DNA of 6,544 nucleotides from Alphaproteobacteria bacterium. GTDB lineage: Bacteria; Pseudomonadota; Alphaproteobacteria; Sphingomonadales; Sphingomonadaceae. Below are positions 5,749 through 6,544 of the stretch, piece by piece. Location of the stretch: the NCBI GenBank assembly GCA_018830415.1, contig JAHJSJ010000290.1, positions 1-6,544 on the forward strand, in the 5' to 3' direction. Position 1 is the first letter of the stretch. Every line of letters begins with the position of its first letter. Made by a program: the position numbers and the translations under genes. Below the pieces are notes generated by a model. That model did not search any database. It saw only the letters and a list, made by a program, of their open reading frames with translations, and was not told the DNA's origin.

Positions 5749-6183
5749 TCATTTGAGCCACCAGATGACGGTAGCGGCGATGGCGATGGTGGCCATGAAG
5801 GTTTTGATGTTGCGGTCGAAGCGCGTTGCGACTCTGCGCCAGTCTTTGAAGCGGCAGAACATGCGCTCGACGACATTGCGCTGCTTGTAGATCGCGGTGT
5901 CGCAATCGAGCTGGACCTTGCGGTTTTTCTTGGAAGGAATGACGGCGGTGGTGCCTCGTGATGCGAGCCAGGCGCGCAGATCGTTGCTGTCATAGCCCTT
6001 GTCGCCGACCAGTTCGGCAGAAGGCGGCATGGCCGCGATACAGGCCTTGGCGACCTTCATGTCGTGCACATTCCCGGGGGTTATCATCAGGACGCAGGGG
6101 TGCCCGCGCTCGTCGCAGACGGCGTGGACCTTGGAGTTCCGCCCCCCGCGTGTCTGGCCGATACCATTGGCCAAGCCCCCCCT
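5749..6183 (-). CDS. IS5-family transposase, second frame (orfB, DDE catalytic part)
   Basis: This is the C-terminal 144 residues of the transposase, reached by -1 frameshifting. It has the IS427 signature order: RGGRNSKVHAVCDERGHPCV, ITPGNVHDMKVA, the second catalytic aspartate in LVGDKGYDS (D169 of the fusion), SKKNRK, and the catalytic glutamate in YKQRNVVERMFCRFKDWRRVATRFD (E214), ending IAATVIWWLK. The D-to-E distance of 44 residues and the full length of 252 fit the family. The frame itself is open up to 6366, but the upstream part is a shadow of the first frame with no similarity to transposases, and it has no suitable start near 6183. A simple indel in an originally single-frame gene is the alternative to programmed shifting. 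Confidence 0.85.
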   Translation of the reverse strand, partial: RGGLANGIGQTRGGRNSKVHAVCDERGHPCVLMITPGNVHDMKVAKACIAAMPPSAELVGDKGYDSNDLRAWLASRGTTAVIPSKKNRKVQLDCDTAIYKQRNVVERMFCRFKDWRRVATRFDRNIKTFMATIAIAATVIWWLK

Positions 6184-6506
6184 TTTGCGCCTCCGGCTGC
6201 CCGGTGAACCTTGATGCAGGTGCTGTCGATGAACAACCGGTCGGGGATCCCCTCGGCCCCAGCCAGCGCGCTGAAGATGCCTTCCCATATCCCGCGCTCG
6301 GCCCAGCGAACGAAGCGGTTGTAGAGCGTCTTCTTGGGACCATAGACCGGCGGACAATCGCCCCACCGTCCACCGCTTTGCAACGCATGGACGATCCCCG
6401 AGAGCACCCGGCGATCATCAACGCGTCGAGCGCCCTTGCCATTGACCGGCAGCAGCCGCTCGATCCGCCCCCACTGATCATCCGAAAACCAGAAGAAATC
6501 TGCCAT
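6087..6506 (-). CDS. IS5-family transposase, first frame (orfA, start of the frameshifted transposase)
   Basis: From the ATG at 6506 the frame begins MADFFWFSDDQWGRIERLLP, the usual opening of the IS5/IS427 transposase N-terminal domain (DUF4096-like). It continues with RRVLSGIVHALQSGGRWGDCP and YGPKKTLYNRFVRWAERGIWE. The first catalytic aspartate is D94 in LFIDSTCIKVHR. Read alone, the frame runs 139 residues and ends at 6087 in sequence with no family similarity after about residue 108. The productive reading is a -1 shift near 6183 into the second frame, giving a 252-residue transposase with D94, D169 and E214. A TTG two codons upstream is in frame, but GAGGAGG at 6515-6521 is spaced eight bases from the ATG, so 6506 is chosen. 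The unshifted product may act as an inhibitor of transposition, as proposed for other IS elements. Confidence 0.85.
   Translation of the reverse strand: MADFFWFSDDQWGRIERLLPVNGKGARRVDDRRVLSGIVHALQSGGRWGDCPPVYGPKKTLYNRFVRWAERGIWEGIFSALAGAEGIPDRLFIDSTCIKVHRAAGGAKGGAWPMVSARHAGGGTPRSTPSATSAGTPAS
6176..6186 (-). promoter_or_regulatory. Probable -1 ribosomal frameshift site (A4-G7) of the IS5 transposase
   Basis: On the minus strand the transposase frames change at AAAAGGGGGGG (6186 to 6176). Frame A reads GCA-AAA-GGG-GGG-GCT; frame B reads AAA-AGG-GGG-GGC. Moving from A to B is a -1 step, and the run lets tRNAs for AAA and GGG re-pair after slipping. The position, right where transposase similarity passes from one frame to the other, is typical for IS427-type elements. 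I did not identify a downstream stimulatory structure. Confidence 0.7.
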
Positions 6507-6514
6507 TTCCAACG

Positions 6515-6521
6515 CCTCCTC
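6515..6521 (-). promoter_or_regulatory. Strong ribosome binding site of the IS5 transposase
   Basis: GAGGAGG on the minus strand lies eight bases before the ATG at 6506. It is the best Shine-Dalgarno match in the window and decides between this ATG and the TTG at 6512, which would be only two bases away. Confidence 0.7.
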
Positions 6522-6544
6522 GCAGAACGCGTTGAATCACACGA

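Larger units (their letters stand above)
5740..6544 (-). mobile_element. IS5-family insertion sequence, IS427-like (transposase-start end beyond the window)
   Basis: About 805 bases of the element are visible. The transposase runs on the minus strand in two overlapping frames, as in the IS427 group of IS5. The terminal sequence after the transposase stop is GGCCCGGACTCATT (5740-5753), just inside a CTAG (5736-5739) that may be the target site, since IS5 relatives favour C-T-N-A targets. At the other end the minus strand reads TCGTGTGATTC inwards from the window edge; this shares the ATT and surrounding bases with the first end, so the outer inverted repeat probably ends a few bases beyond 6544. 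The element appears intact and could be active. It lies upstream of the truncated integrase, in the same orientation. Confidence 0.8.

Overview
The base composition (high GC), codon use and gene families point to an alphaproteobacterium. It is most likely one of the Sphingomonadales, for example the Erythrobacter/Novosphingobium side. The supports are a UPF0262 gene divergent from the replicative helicase dnaB, and an inverted repeat with the core CTGAGCTTGTCGAAG, which I remember as common between genes in sphingomonads. This assignment is inference; no rRNA gene is present to settle it.

Layout. (1) 1-1529, plus strand: the 3' end of a gene for a probable DUF4136-type envelope protein, joined by an ATGA overlap to a complete M14 zinc carboxypeptidase of the cytosolic-carboxypeptidase (CCP/Nna1-like) type. 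(2) 1526-3300, minus strand: a likely three-gene unit transcribed UPF0262 -> GH25-like membrane-anchored protein -> cytidine deaminase. It converges on the carboxypeptidase gene so tightly that the two stop codons share one CTAG. The GH25-like protein has lost its catalytic acids and looks like a pseudoenzyme. A REP-like inverted repeat lies between it and cdd. (3) 3301-3436: the divergent control region between UPF0262 and dnaB, with a small hairpin over the UPF0262 leader and one near-consensus DnaA box. (4) 3437-4969, plus strand: a complete replicative helicase, dnaB.

(5) 4970-6544: the chromosomal order breaks down into mobile-element debris. An in-frame scrap of an IS630-type transposase starts immediately after the dnaB stop. 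An unassigned stretch of about 130 bases follows. Then comes the first ~100 residues of a P4-type tyrosine integrase on the minus strand, with ATACCCC(C) repeats in front of it that look like integrase arm sites. Last is a nearly complete IS5-family (IS427-like) element on the minus strand, with a -1 frameshift transposase; its transposase-start end lies just outside the window. This looks like a worn integration or insertion hot spot behind a core replication gene.

The core genes cover DNA replication (dnaB), pyrimidine salvage (cdd) and probable peptide or envelope maintenance (M14, GH25-like, DUF4136). I see no convincing new defence or biosynthetic system. The more unusual items are the GH25 pseudoenzyme, the repeat cluster at the truncated integrase, and the way the IS630 scrap abuts dnaB.
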